From Cytophagales bacterium (GTDB taxonomy: Bacteria > Bacteroidota > Bacteroidia > Cytophagales > Cyclobacteriaceae): a stretch of DNA of 64,000 nt. The DNA is taken from contig JAFLBQ010000005.1 in the NCBI GenBank assembly GCA_017303805.1, forward strand, positions 310,001 to 374,000, written 5' to 3'. Numbering within the stretch: the stretch's first letter is position 1; each line of letters starts with the position of its first letter. The notes below the pieces were generated by a model. The model made no database searches, was not told the DNA's origin, and saw nothing but the letters and a program-made list of their open reading frames with translations. Shown here piece after piece: positions 8,449 to 17,678 of the stretch. The position numbers were made by a program, and so were the translations under genes.

Positions 8449-9479
8449 AGCAGGTTGGCCATAAAACTGGATTTGAGAAAAAGCCAGGTAATCCAAATTA
8501 CCATAGCCCACCGCAGGTAGATGAAATAAAAATCGGAGGTATCTTTGAACCGCGTTTCTTTTATTTCTGCTTTTTCGTATTGATCAATCCGATCGAATAC
8601 TTGTTGCAACGCTGCATTGTCGGTTACCCGGAAAAACTGTCCGCCACCAATAGCGGCAATTTTGCGCATGGTTGTTTCATCAATTGTATTCTCCACCATG
8701 TTAGGGCGGCCAAAGTAATCTTTTCCAAAGGGTACCAATCCTTCTTTACCTACAATAATGGTGTACAGTTTAATGCCATAGGCGGCCGCCAGTTCAGCCG
8801 CTGTAATGGGGTCAATATTGCCCGCATTGTTATCGCCATCGCTAAGTAAAATGCAAACTTTTGATTTTGATTCAGACTCGCGCATGCGGTTAGTGGCCAC
8901 CGCCAACGCAGAACCAATGGCTGTACCACGCGATTCGATCATATCGAACGACAAATCCTGAATGTAAGAATTCAATAGGGCATAGTCTGTTGTAAGGGGG
9001 GCTAGCGAAAAGGCATCTCCGGAAAACACTACAATGCCGATTCGATCTTGAAACCGGCCGTTAATAAAATCGCGCGCAACATTTTTTGCAGCCGCCAGGC
9101 GGTCGGGTGTAAAATCCTGTATCTGCATAGATTGCGAGATATCGATTGCCAGCATAATGTCAATGCCTTCGGTCCATTGATCTACCTTTTCGTTGGTGCG
9201 TTGCGGGCGTGCCAGGGCAACCAATACCAATGCAACTACCACCATTAACAATACTTCAGGTACAAAGCGCAGCCACGTGATGGGCGATGATTTTAAATCG
9301 CTTTTAACCAACGCCACCGGTAATTTCTGATTGAAGTAATGGCGCAATAACCAGCGCATTAAAAACAACACCGGCAGCGCGGCAAGCGCATATAGAAAAG
9401 GCAGATGCTCCCACGTGTAACTATTCCACACCGAAGGTGAAAACCAGATGAATGAATACCAAGGCTCTACTTGCTCCAT
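8439..9479 (-). CDS. BatA-like von Willebrand factor A membrane protein
   Basis: A 346-residue aerotolerance-type protein: two N-terminal membrane helices (about 27-42 and 76-92), a periplasm- or cytoplasm-facing vWA domain with MIDAS motif DISQS at residues 113-117, a threonine (RGTAIG) and the aspartate SDGDNN, then a C-terminal helix (about 320-340). Last gene of the DUF58/membrane-protein/BatA operon; its ATG overlaps the upstream gene by 13 nt. In Bacteroides such operons contribute to stress tolerance; precise role here is unproven. Confidence 0.9.
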   Translation of the reverse strand: MEQVEPWYSFIWFSPSVWNSYTWEHLPFLYALAALPVLFLMRWLLRHYFNQKLPVALVKSDLKSSPITWLRFVPEVLLMVVVALVLVALARPQRTNEKVDQWTEGIDIMLAIDISQSMQIQDFTPDRLAAAKNVARDFINGRFQDRIGIVVFSGDAFSLAPLTTDYALLNSYIQDLSFDMIESRGTAIGSALAVATNRMRESESKSKVCILLSDGDNNAGNIDPITAAELAAAYGIKLYTIIVGKEGLVPFGKDYFGRPNMVENTIDETTMRKIAAIGGGQFFRVTDNAALQQVFDRIDQYEKAEIKETRFKDTSDFYFIYLRWAMVIWITWLFLKSSFMANLLQD

Positions 9480-10429
9480 GGGGTGGGGGTTAGATGCGTG
9501 GTAGGCGTTGCAGCCTTTGGTTCTTGCTTTAACTTTGCTGTTGTTTCAGCAAGTGCCTGTTGGTAGGCGCTTTCTGCTTCTTCTTTCAATTGCTGAAAGG
9601 AAGCTAACGATGCCGGAGCAAACCCCCCGTACACCATCCTGTCAATTTCAACGAGCGAGCGTACCGTGGTTGCAGGAAGGCCCGATTTTTTTAATTCGAA
9701 GGTAGTGTACTTTGTAAAGGGAATCCGGCATAAATGCTCCATGTAATTTTTCCAGATCAATGTTGTTTGCTCAGCCACTTTAATAGAAAAATCTTTTTCG
9801 AGTTGGTTAACAGATTGTGTGAACTGATTTAGGAAAGCGAGGTGTTTTTTTGTTAGTTGTTTTACCTTAAAATAATTGCGGATGCGTTTGCCGAATATAA
9901 TCCAGACGCACACAGCCGCAATCAGCAGTACGGCAATACCAATCAACACTATCGGGTAATTAAAAATCCATCGTACATTCAGGTATTCCGTATTCGATTT
10001 TAAGGGTAGCTGGTTAATGCTAAGCGTATCAGGCATGGGCCCAATCAGCGCGCTAAAAAAAACCGTATCGCTTGCCGGCCATAGTACAAGCGAGTCTTTC
10101 TTTTGAACCTGAAAGACTGGCAGCGCGAGTGTTTGCACCGGATCTATTTCAAAGCTTACCAGGCTATACACAGCACTATCGTAGCTGATGCCCTCGGTTG
10201 TGTGAGTAGGAAAATATTTTTTACTACAGAACTCAAACGGAGTAAACTGAAAAGTGGAATCGGGAAATACTACCTGGTAGTGGCTGGGGTAGGTTGCCAC
10301 AAGGTAATAGTGCAGCGGCACGCCTAATTGAACGCTGTCTTGTACAAAACCAGCCCGCACCGTTACCTGCTGGCTATGTGCCACAAAACCCGAACACAGT
10401 AAAATAACAATGGTAAACCCGCTACGCAC
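9467..10429 (-). CDS. BatD/DUF4381-like signal-anchored protein
   Basis: A 320-residue protein with a signal peptide (residues 1-19), an exported beta-rich domain (20-150), one membrane helix (about 157-178) and a cytoplasmic helical tail with a proline/threonine-rich end. Position between DUF58 and BatA matches the DUF4381-type or BatD-like component of these operons; sequence recognition is weak. GTG start at 10429, overlapping the DUF58 stop by 8 nt. Confidence 0.7.
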   Translation of the reverse strand: MRSGFTIVILLCSGFVAHSQQVTVRAGFVQDSVQLGVPLHYYLVATYPSHYQVVFPDSTFQFTPFEFCSKKYFPTHTTEGISYDSAVYSLVSFEIDPVQTLALPVFQVQKKDSLVLWPASDTVFFSALIGPMPDTLSINQLPLKSNTEYLNVRWIFNYPIVLIGIAVLLIAAVCVWIIFGKRIRNYFKVKQLTKKHLAFLNQFTQSVNQLEKDFSIKVAEQTTLIWKNYMEHLCRIPFTKYTTFELKKSGLPATTVRSLVEIDRMVYGGFAPASLASFQQLKEEAESAYQQALAETTAKLKQEPKAATPTTHLTPTPWSK

Positions 10430-11324
10430 TCTTCAACGATTTATTCCTTACCTTAAACAACCGAAGCAGCTTAGGCACATAATCTTCTTCGGTACTTACT
10501 GCTAAAAAATTAACCTGATGTTTTTTGCTGAAGGTGATCAGCCGCTGCTGCCTTTCAAAATGATGGTCGATCATGGTTTTGCGGAAATCGCCAAACGAAG
10601 AGTTAACCCACAGCGTTTTTTTAGATTCTTTGTCCAACACCGGTATCATACCCAGCCGGGGTAGTTGGGTTTCGCGTTTGTCACTAATCTGAATCACCAC
10701 CAAATCGTGTTGGCGTGCCAGCGATTTTAAATGATGTTCATATCCTTCATCAATAAAATCGGAGATTAAAATAATTACACTTCTGCGCTTAATAGAGTTA
10801 AGCGCAAAACTGATTGCCTTATTTAAATTGGTTTTTGCCGATTGAGGTGCAAGGCGCTCCAGGCTGGCAATAATTTCGTAAGCCTGCGCCATGCCTTTCT
10901 TTGGTTTCAAAAATTTTTCGCGGGTGTCGGAGTAACAGATCAACCCTATTTGGCTGTTTTCTTTGGCTCCGGATAAAGCCAGCACACCACAAATTTCGCG
11001 GGCAATTTCAAACTTGGTGCGCCCGGGTGTTCCAATAAATTGCGAGGCGCTTACATCTAAAATGAAGTAGATGGTTTGTTCTTTTTCTTCACGAAAGGTT
11101 TTTACAAAGGTGCCATGCCCTTTGGCCGAAACATTCCAATCGATAGTCCGGATATCATCTCCATATTGATACGGCCGAACGTCATCAAACTCCAGGCCGG
11201 TGCCTTTAAAAATAGATCTGAAATCGCCCTGCATCTGGCTGTTAATCGCCTTGCGGATTCGGATTTCATATTGACGTAGTTTTTTCAGCAGCGCTTTCAC
11301 TCCGGCACTTTTTAACAACCTCAA
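10422..11324 (-). CDS. DUF58 domain protein
   Basis: A 300-residue vWA-related protein. The DUF58 signature FDDVRPYQYGDDIRTIDWNV is at about residues 47-66, followed by a MIDAS-like DVSAS. These proteins normally act with a MoxR AAA+ ATPase, which is not encoded nearby here. The frame opens with a TTG at 11324 that lies inside a perfect TATTTTTG box (11322-11329), so the true start may be the GTG at 11300, giving a protein beginning MKALLKK. Confidence 0.88.
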   Translation of the reverse strand: MRLLKSAGVKALLKKLRQYEIRIRKAINSQMQGDFRSIFKGTGLEFDDVRPYQYGDDIRTIDWNVSAKGHGTFVKTFREEKEQTIYFILDVSASQFIGTPGRTKFEIAREICGVLALSGAKENSQIGLICYSDTREKFLKPKKGMAQAYEIIASLERLAPQSAKTNLNKAISFALNSIKRRSVIILISDFIDEGYEHHLKSLARQHDLVVIQISDKRETQLPRLGMIPVLDKESKKTLWVNSSFGDFRKTMIDHHFERQQRLITFSKKHQVNFLAVSTEEDYVPKLLRLFKVRNKSLKSA

Positions 11325-11388
11325 AAATAAGAATATTGACTAATTTCGCACCGGATAAAATTTAAGATCGGCACAATCATTGATAAAA

Positions 11389-11820
11389 ATGCGCAGGTGT
11401 ATGCTGGGGCAATTGAATAGTTTTTTGAGGCGCTGTTGTGCGGGTGTTTTCCTTCTTACCATAGTAGTAAGCTGTAAACAGGACATTCGCCCGCCCGATG
11501 TGCTGGCTCCCAATGAGTTTGCCAACGTGCTAACCGAAATTTACCTGGCCGAAGCACGCCTCACCGGCAAAACACTCCTGCGCGATTCGGCTCTGCAACT
11601 TTTTATTCCGTACGAGCAGCACCTCTTTCAGCAGTTCCACTATTCGGATTCGGTTATTCATAAAACCTACCAATACTATTTTGACAGGCCCGAACAACTG
11701 GAAAAAATTTATGCAGCCATAATCGACACCTTAAACCTGCGCGAACAAAAACTACGGGCTGCGCCTCAACCCAAAGATACGGCCATCCAAACCCGCAAAA
11801 GAATTCTGCCACCTAAGTGA
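11389..11820 (+). CDS. DUF4296 lipoprotein
   Basis: A 143-residue predicted lipoprotein with hydrophobic leader and lipobox IVVSC near residue 29, followed by a DUF4296 domain (LAPNEFANVLTEIYLAEARL, helical). DUF4296 is a Bacteroidota family without known function. ATG at 11389 preferred to the in-frame TTG at 11380. Ends 3 nt before mutS2. Confidence 0.85.
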   Translation: MRRCMLGQLNSFLRRCCAGVFLLTIVVSCKQDIRPPDVLAPNEFANVLTEIYLAEARLTGKTLLRDSALQLFIPYEQHLFQQFHYSDSVIHKTYQYYFDRPEQLEKIYAAIIDTLNLREQKLRAAPQPKDTAIQTRKRILPPK

Positions 11821-11823
11821 GCT

Positions 11824-14184
11824 ATGACTTTTCCATCAGATTTTGAACGGAGGCTCGGTTTTGATCAACTGCGCGAGCGGGTGCTGAAATATTGTATCGG
11901 ATCGCTCGGAACCCAACGGGTAATGCAGATGAGCTTCGCTACCGAGTATGAGTGGATCAAAACACAGTTAGGGCAAACAGCGGAGTTTAAACAGATTTTA
12001 GAAAAGGGCGATGAATTTCCGGGTACACACTTTTACGATCCGGCATCCTACTTTGCAACCGCTGCAATTGAAGGTAGCTTTTTGGAAGAAGAAGTCTTTT
12101 ATCAGATCCTGCTTTCTTTACAAACAATCGCGGCTTGTCAGAAATACATTGCAGCAAATGCAACCACGTTGCCTGAGTTAAATAAACTAGCCCAGCCGGT
12201 GAGCATACCTGCGGTGGTGGTGCAAAGCATTCAATCAAAGTTTACCGATAGTGGGCGCGTGCACGATCATGCCAGTGCTGAGCTGGCACATGTGCGCAAG
12301 CGCTTGCGCGAAGAAGAAAGCCGGGTAAAACGTTTGGTAGATCAGCATTTTCGCAAAGCTGTAGAGCAAGGTTGGGTACCCGAAGGGGCCATAGTAACCA
12401 TACGCGATGGCCGGCCGGCAATCCCAGTGCTGGCTGAACATAAGCGTAAGATGGCCGGATATATTTTAGATGAATCGGCCACCGGCCAAACGGTATATAT
12501 GGAACCGGCCGAAGTGTTGAATGCCAACAATGAGATTCGGGATTTGCAGCATGCTGATAGACGGGAAGTAGTTCGCATTTTGAAAGAGTTAACCACTCAC
12601 CTCCGGTATCACTTACCGGCACTTACGCTTGCGTATAATTTTTTGGGCGAAATAGATTTTGTGCGGGCAAAAGCAAAAGTAGCCATAGACCTGCAGGCTG
12701 AACTTCCACAACTCAAACCCTACCCGTATCTCAACTGGCTGGAGGCACGCCACCCGCTATTGTATTTAAGTTTAAAAGGCAAGCGCGAGTTAGTGCCTCT
12801 TACCATCGACTTGCCGGATGAGAAATCATTTCTGTTGGTATCGGGGCCCAATGCCGGGGGAAAATCCGTTTGCCTGAAAACCGTAGGCCTTATTCAATAC
12901 ATGGTGCAGTGTGGTATGCTGGCACCGCTGCACGATAAATCAACGGTTGGTATTTTCAGAAAAATCCTGCTGGACATTGGCGATCAGCAAAGCCTGGAAA
13001 ATGATTTGAGTACGTACAGCTCGCATTTGCAAAACATGGCTTTCTTTCTGCAGCAAGCCAATGCACAATCGTTGGTATTGTTAGATGAACTGGGGGCCGG
13101 TACCGACCCGAATTTTGGGGGCGGTATTGCCGAAGCAGTTTTAGACGGGCTGCTTGCAAAGGGCGCGTGGGGAGTTGCTACCACGCATTATTACAATCTT
13201 AAGTTATTTGCCGATCAGCATCCGCGCATCCGCAATGCAGCCATGTTATTTGATACCCAGCAACTGGGGCCGCTGTTTAAGTTAGAGATTGGAAAGCCAG
13301 GCAGTTCTTTTGCGCTTGAAATTGCACGCAAAACAGGTTTGCCTGCTGCTGTGTTGGCTAAGGCCGAAGAAATTATTGGTAAAGAGCTTACCGGCCTGGA
13401 AACGCTAATGAAAACCGTTGCTGATGAAAAGGCACAACTTGATAAAAGAGTAAGAGAATTTGCTTTACGCGAAAAGCAGTTGCAGGAAACCATGCAGCGG
13501 TATGAGGCCCTATCAACCGAACTTACAGGCCGAAAGAAAGAGATCATAGAGAAAGCCAAAACTGAAGCGGCTAACCTTTTAAAAGAGACCAATCGCGAGA
13601 TTGAGAAAACAATTCGGCACATTAAAGAGAATAAAGCTGAGAAAAAGGAAACCAAAAAAGTGCGCGAAGGCTTGAAAGAGCTGGTTCAAAAAGTGGCCGT
13701 GCAAAAACAAGTGGTAACCTCGGCCGACAAAATTGAAGTAGGAGCCAGCGTAAGGCTGATTGGCCAGGAGGTTAGCGGCAAGGTGATTTCCATAAAGGAT
13801 GAGGTGGCCGTTGTTCAGTTTGGAGATTTGCGGAGTTCTGTAAAACTGAAACAATTGGTGCGCAGCGAACAAGCCCTGCAAAATCCTACCAGTATAAAGG
13901 CCCGTTCGCTGGGGGTGGATGTAATGAACAAGCAAGCCCGGTTTATTACCACCTTAGACATACGCGGCAAGCGCGTAGAAGAAGTAGGAGCTCTGGTGGA
14001 TCAGTTTTTAGATGATGCCCTGTTGCTGGGCCAGGCCGAAATAAAAATCTTACATGGTAAAGGCGAGGGCGTGTTGCGTAAAGTTGTGCGCGACAGGCTA
14101 AAGGCTACAAAGGGAGTTGCCTCTTTTGCCGATGAACATGTGGATAGAGGCGGTGATGGAATTACCGTGGTGGTTTTAAAATAG
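11824..14184 (+). CDS. mutS2: endonuclease MutS2
   Basis: A 786-residue MutS2, full length. N-terminal core and clamp (1-300), ABC-type ATPase with Walker A GPNAGGKS at residues 341-348 and DELGAGTDP Walker B/signature near 420-428, a long coiled-coil region (about 515-625), and a C-terminal Smr nuclease domain with LDIRG at 711-715 and HGKGEG at 744-749. MutS2 proteins suppress recombination or rescue collided ribosomes; which applies here is not shown. Starts 3 nt after the DUF4296 gene. Confidence 0.96.
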   Translation: MTFPSDFERRLGFDQLRERVLKYCIGSLGTQRVMQMSFATEYEWIKTQLGQTAEFKQILEKGDEFPGTHFYDPASYFATAAIEGSFLEEEVFYQILLSLQTIAACQKYIAANATTLPELNKLAQPVSIPAVVVQSIQSKFTDSGRVHDHASAELAHVRKRLREEESRVKRLVDQHFRKAVEQGWVPEGAIVTIRDGRPAIPVLAEHKRKMAGYILDESATGQTVYMEPAEVLNANNEIRDLQHADRREVVRILKELTTHLRYHLPALTLAYNFLGEIDFVRAKAKVAIDLQAELPQLKPYPYLNWLEARHPLLYLSLKGKRELVPLTIDLPDEKSFLLVSGPNAGGKSVCLKTVGLIQYMVQCGMLAPLHDKSTVGIFRKILLDIGDQQSLENDLSTYSSHLQNMAFFLQQANAQSLVLLDELGAGTDPNFGGGIAEAVLDGLLAKGAWGVATTHYYNLKLFADQHPRIRNAAMLFDTQQLGPLFKLEIGKPGSSFALEIARKTGLPAAVLAKAEEIIGKELTGLETLMKTVADEKAQLDKRVREFALREKQLQETMQRYEALSTELTGRKKEIIEKAKTEAANLLKETNREIEKTIRHIKENKAEKKETKKVREGLKELVQKVAVQKQVVTSADKIEVGASVRLIGQEVSGKVISIKDEVAVVQFGDLRSSVKLKQLVRSEQALQNPTSIKARSLGVDVMNKQARFITTLDIRGKRVEEVGALVDQFLDDALLLGQAEIKILHGKGEGVLRKVVRDRLKATKGVASFADEHVDRGGDGITVVVLK

Positions 14185-14211
14185 AAAAGGCTTGCCGTGG
14201 CAAGCCTTTTC
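14184..14211 (+). terminator. hairpin terminator after mutS2, probably bidirectional
   Basis: A perfect 13-nt inverted repeat (14184-14196 and 14199-14211; GC-rich core AAGGCTTGCC flanked by A and T runs). The first base is the last base of the mutS2 stop codon. The flanking A/T tracts let it act on the convergent lipoprotein gene as well. Confidence 0.8.
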
Positions 14212-14234
14212 TAAAATGAATCTCTGAGAGATTT

Positions 14235-14699
14235 TTAAAGCGTAAATGTAAATACCCACGGCCCTTGCACACTTTCGGTGCGCGAAGTGTAGCCGGTACC
14301 GCTAAACTGAAACGAGATAGTTAATGTAGATTCAATTACAGCGTAGGTAAGATTTAATGCATCTGCGGTATCCTTATCCCGAATAATTTGTGTTTCAGGA
14401 TTGGCGCCAAACGTCCAGGTACCAGAGCCTTTCCACGGGCTGGGAAACGGGCGGCCACTTGTTGTATAGGTTGCTGCATTTACGGTGCCGCCAATAACCA
14501 ACTGAAAGTTTGCCGCAGTATATTCTGAAGTACGATCGGTATTATCGAACGTAACACTCTGCACCTTCCAGGTTTTATTCAATTTATTAAACTGAACCTC
14601 AGTAATAGGCTTGGGGTCAGAGCCACCCTTCTTACAGCCTGTAAATGTTAAAAATGCTCCGGCCACTACAACTAAAGAAAGAACTCGCATCATTTTCAT
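14235..14699 (-). CDS. hypothetical lipoprotein (lipocalin-like/DUF5004-type layout)
   Basis: A 154-residue predicted lipoprotein: hydrophobic leader, lipobox LTFTGC with Cys near residue 20, then a domain opening with LNKTWKVQSV and beta-strand-rich sequence, resembling the small lipocalin-like or DUF5004 lipoproteins of Bacteroidota. Function unknown. The ATG at 14699 is preferred to one at 14765, because the leader then begins MKMMRVLSL. Confidence 0.72.
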   Translation of the reverse strand: MKMMRVLSLVVVAGAFLTFTGCKKGGSDPKPITEVQFNKLNKTWKVQSVTFDNTDRTSEYTAANFQLVIGGTVNAATYTTSGRPFPSPWKGSGTWTFGANPETQIIRDKDTADALNLTYAVIESTLTISFQFSGTGYTSRTESVQGPWVFTFTL

Positions 14700-14716
14700 C
14701 GTTTCTGCATTTAATT

Positions 14717-14724
14717 CAAACTTA
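14717..14724 (-). promoter_or_regulatory. candidate -7 box for the lipoprotein gene
   Basis: Minus strand TAAGTTTG, a perfect TAnnTTTG match 17 nt upstream of the ATG; no clear -33 TTG partner is visible. Confidence 0.3.
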
Positions 14725-14815
14725 AACATACTAAAAAGAGGTATTTTAAAAAAGTTAGAGACCACTACCGCATGTGAAATATGCGCTTAATAGACCCACA
14801 AGCTGCGTTTGTAAC

Positions 14816-15430
14816 CTATTTATAGTCCAAAATGTTTAGTTTTTGGGCATTAGCCGGGTATTCGTGCGCCTGGTTGCTGGCAATCAGTATAAGCCGTTCT
14901 CCAATTACTGTGTTAAGCTGGTGCAGGTACCAATCCGTGGCCTTTGTATCCAGATTGGTAGTTGGCTCGTCCAAAAACAACGCTTGCGTATCGGAATAAA
15001 AGGCGAGGCCCAATTTTAAACGTTGCCGCATGCCAGACGAGAAATTGGAGATGGTCTTGTTGCGGGCGTGCGTCAATTCAAAAATTTCAAGCAGTTCCGC
15101 AGTGGGCTTTGCGTGGAGGCTTTTCTTAAAATGAAAGTGAAAGTTTACCATTTCGGTAAGCGTAAATTCTTCTACCAGTTCCAGGTAGGGTGTGGCAATA
15201 CTTACGTGTTTGTAAACTTCTTCAATGGCAATAATTTGAGCGGCCAGGGAATATGCTATATCGCCTTGGCTGGGTAACATTTGACCCCACAAAATCTGTA
15301 GCAGTGTAGATTTGCCTGAGCCATTCGGGCCGGTAATTGCCACGCAACTTTTGTCAAACTGATAGGTTAGGTTTTTAAAAATCCATTCGCGATTAAATCG
15401 CTTACTCAGATTTTTTACCTCAATCCTCAT
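14816..15430 (-). CDS. ABC transporter ATP-binding protein
   Basis: A 204-residue stand-alone ABC ATPase: Walker A GPNGSGKS near residue 34, signature SNFSSGMRQRLKLG near 130, Walker B ALFLDEP near 148 and a degenerate switch region. It overlaps lpxA by 11 nt and so is the last gene of the lpx operon. No permease is encoded beside it. Could energise export of lipid A or of another envelope lipid, or work with permeases encoded elsewhere. Confidence 0.88.
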   Translation of the reverse strand: MRIEVKNLSKRFNREWIFKNLTYQFDKSCVAITGPNGSGKSTLLQILWGQMLPSQGDIAYSLAAQIIAIEEVYKHVSIATPYLELVEEFTLTEMVNFHFHFKKSLHAKPTAELLEIFELTHARNKTISNFSSGMRQRLKLGLAFYSDTQALFLDEPTTNLDTKATDWYLHQLNTVIGERLILIASNQAHEYPANAQKLNILDYK

Positions 15431-16223
15431 CCACGGTAGTGTTGGCCGAAAAACCTTTCATTACTCCGCGTTCGCTGGTGCGGATAAATTCAATGATATA
15501 ATCGCGCTCAGGGCTGGGTGGTAGTTCATTCTCCACCAGATCTAACGCCCGCGAGTTATTCAGGCCTTTCAAAAAGATGATGCGGTATGCTTCCTGTATT
15601 TCACCGATTTTTTCGGCACTAAAACCTCTTCTTCTTAAACCCACCGTGTTTACACCCGCGTAGGCCAGAGGTTCGCGGGCGGCTTTGGTAAACGGGGGCA
15701 CATCTTTGCGAACCAGCGAGCCGCCACCAATGTAGGCGTGGGCACCAATCTTAGAAAATTGTTGCACGGCACAGGCGCCACCAAAAATGGCATAATCATC
15801 AATAACAACGTGGCCGGCCAATTGTACCGTATTACCCAAAATACAATTGTTACCAACAATGCAATCGTGCCCAATGTGGGCATAAGCCATAATAAGGCAA
15901 TTGTTTCCTATAACGGTTTTGAATTTATCTACCGTGCCGCGGTTAATGGTTACGCACTCGCGTATGGTAGTGTTATCACCAATTTCAGTAGTAGTTATTT
16001 CGCCTCGGAATTTCAGGTCTTGTGGTTCGCCAGAAATAACAGCACCCGGAAATATCTTGCAGTTTTTACCAATGCGTGCGCCCTCCATTACTACGGCATT
16101 GGGGCCAATCCACGTGCCATCACCAATCACCGTATTTTTCTGTACGGTAGCAAATGGTTCTATTATTACATTATTCCCGATCTGCGCTTCGGGGTGAACA
16201 TTACTAAGCGGGTAGGTACTCAT
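15420..16223 (-). CDS. lpxA: acyl-ACP--UDP-N-acetylglucosamine O-acyltransferase
   Basis: First enzyme of lipid A synthesis, acylating UDP-GlcNAc at O-3. A 267-residue left-handed beta-helix with hexapeptide repeats across residues 8-190; the catalytic histidine region AYAHIGHDC places His119 as the general base. C-terminal helical domain 195-265. The ATG overlaps the lpxC/fabZ stop by 4 nt. Confidence 0.97.
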   Translation of the reverse strand: MSTYPLSNVHPEAQIGNNVIIEPFATVQKNTVIGDGTWIGPNAVVMEGARIGKNCKIFPGAVISGEPQDLKFRGEITTTEIGDNTTIRECVTINRGTVDKFKTVIGNNCLIMAYAHIGHDCIVGNNCILGNTVQLAGHVVIDDYAIFGGACAVQQFSKIGAHAYIGGGSLVRKDVPPFTKAAREPLAYAGVNTVGLRRRGFSAEKIGEIQEAYRIIFLKGLNNSRALDLVENELPPSPERDYIIEFIRTSERGVMKGFSANTTVDED

Positions 16224-17617
16224 GAATCTTTTCTAACGATACTGGCTGTCATGGAGCCTTCACAAACTAAACTATTACCTACGTAGGCGCGGCCATACAT
16301 TTTGGCAATACCTCTTTTAATGGGCGCTATCAAGTCGCATTGAATTACCAGCGTATCGCCAGGCAATACCATTTTTCGAAAGCGAAAGTTTTCAATTCCC
16401 AAAAAGTAGGTCCAATAATTTTCCGGATCAGGAACGGTATTTAATACAAGAATGCCTCCGGTTTGTACCATCGCTTCTACCTGCAGCACACCGGGCATTA
16501 CCGGGTTACCCGGAAAGTGTCCCTGAAAAAAAGGCTCATTGATCGTTACGTTCTTTACACAGGCAACTGTTTCGTGATCGAGGTAAATTACCTTATCGAT
16601 AAGCAGGAAGGGATAGCGATGCGGGAGTGTATTGGTTATTTTGTTGATATCCATTACCGGTGGCAAGCTGGGGTTGTATTTAGGGCGCCCCTTCTTGTCA
16701 TCTTCCTGCATGGCTTTCTTTAGTTTGCGCGCAAAGGCCACGTTAGCGGCATGGCCCGGTCGAGCCGCCAGAATCTGGGCTTTTAATGGCCGGCCGGCCA
16801 AAGCCAGGTCACCAATAATATCCAATAGTTTATGGCGGGCCGGTTCGTTGTTGTAGCGGAGTTCGATATTATTAAGAATGCCTTCTTTTTTTACTTCAAC
16901 GCGGGGTTTGCCCAGCATTTTGGCAATGTTTTCAAGCTCGTGCGTTTCAACAACCCGATCTACAATTACAATGGCATTATTAAGGTCGCCACCGCGTATC
17001 AGGTTGTTTTTGTAGAGCATTTCCAGCTCGTGCAAAAAGCAAAAGGTGCGGCACGAGGCAATTTCTTTTTCGAATTGCCTGATATTGGTGATAGAAGCAT
17101 GCTGGCTTCCCAACACGGGCGAGTTGTAATCGATCATTACCGTTACTCGGTAATCATCTAAGGGCAGCGCAGCAATTTCTACGTTGCGGGCAGCTTCGCG
17201 ATAAAATAAACTATCCTGTACTTCGTAAAAATCGCGCAACGCATTTTGCTCTTCAGTTTCGGCTTCTTTTAAAACGTTCACAAACTGAATGGAGCTACCG
17301 TCCATAATGGGGGCTTCGGGGCCATCCAATTGAACAAGCACATTATCAATTTCCAGACCCACCAGGGCGGCCAGCGTATGCTCAATGGTGCTTACCCGGG
17401 CGCCACTTTGCTCAATGGTTGTACCCCGCGAAACATCCACCACCCGATCGCAGTCGGCATCAATAATGGGCATGCCCGGTAAATCGATGCGTTGAAATTT
17501 AATGCCATGATTGGGTTTGGCGGGCAAGAAGGTCATGTTGGTTTGAACACCGGTATGCAAACCAACCCCCGAAAGGGTTACTGACTTCTTGATAGTCTGC
17601 TGTTTGTGATTTAACAT
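16220..17617 (-). CDS. lpxC/fabZ: bifunctional UDP-3-O-acyl-GlcNAc deacetylase / 3-hydroxyacyl-ACP dehydratase
   Basis: A 465-residue fusion typical of Bacteroidota. LpxC part (1-310): Zn site with Glu79-His80 in IEHTLAALVG and His262/Asp266 in ARHKLLDIIGDLAL. FabZ part (320-465): LPHRYPFLLIDKV, then FQGHFPGNPVMPG with catalytic His367 and Glu381. It deacetylates the lipid A precursor and dehydrates 3-hydroxyacyl-ACP, thereby linking lipid A and fatty acid synthesis. Followed by lpxA with ATGA overlap; lpxD is 61 nt upstream. Confidence 0.97.
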   Translation of the reverse strand: MLNHKQQTIKKSVTLSGVGLHTGVQTNMTFLPAKPNHGIKFQRIDLPGMPIIDADCDRVVDVSRGTTIEQSGARVSTIEHTLAALVGLEIDNVLVQLDGPEAPIMDGSSIQFVNVLKEAETEEQNALRDFYEVQDSLFYREAARNVEIAALPLDDYRVTVMIDYNSPVLGSQHASITNIRQFEKEIASCRTFCFLHELEMLYKNNLIRGGDLNNAIVIVDRVVETHELENIAKMLGKPRVEVKKEGILNNIELRYNNEPARHKLLDIIGDLALAGRPLKAQILAARPGHAANVAFARKLKKAMQEDDKKGRPKYNPSLPPVMDINKITNTLPHRYPFLLIDKVIYLDHETVACVKNVTINEPFFQGHFPGNPVMPGVLQVEAMVQTGGILVLNTVPDPENYWTYFLGIENFRFRKMVLPGDTLVIQCDLIAPIKRGIAKMYGRAYVGNSLVCEGSMTASIVRKDS

Positions 17618-17678
17618 CGTTACCTAAAAGTGCGCAAAGTTAAGGGGTTGGGCCTCTATTACCAAACCGTGGCTGGGC

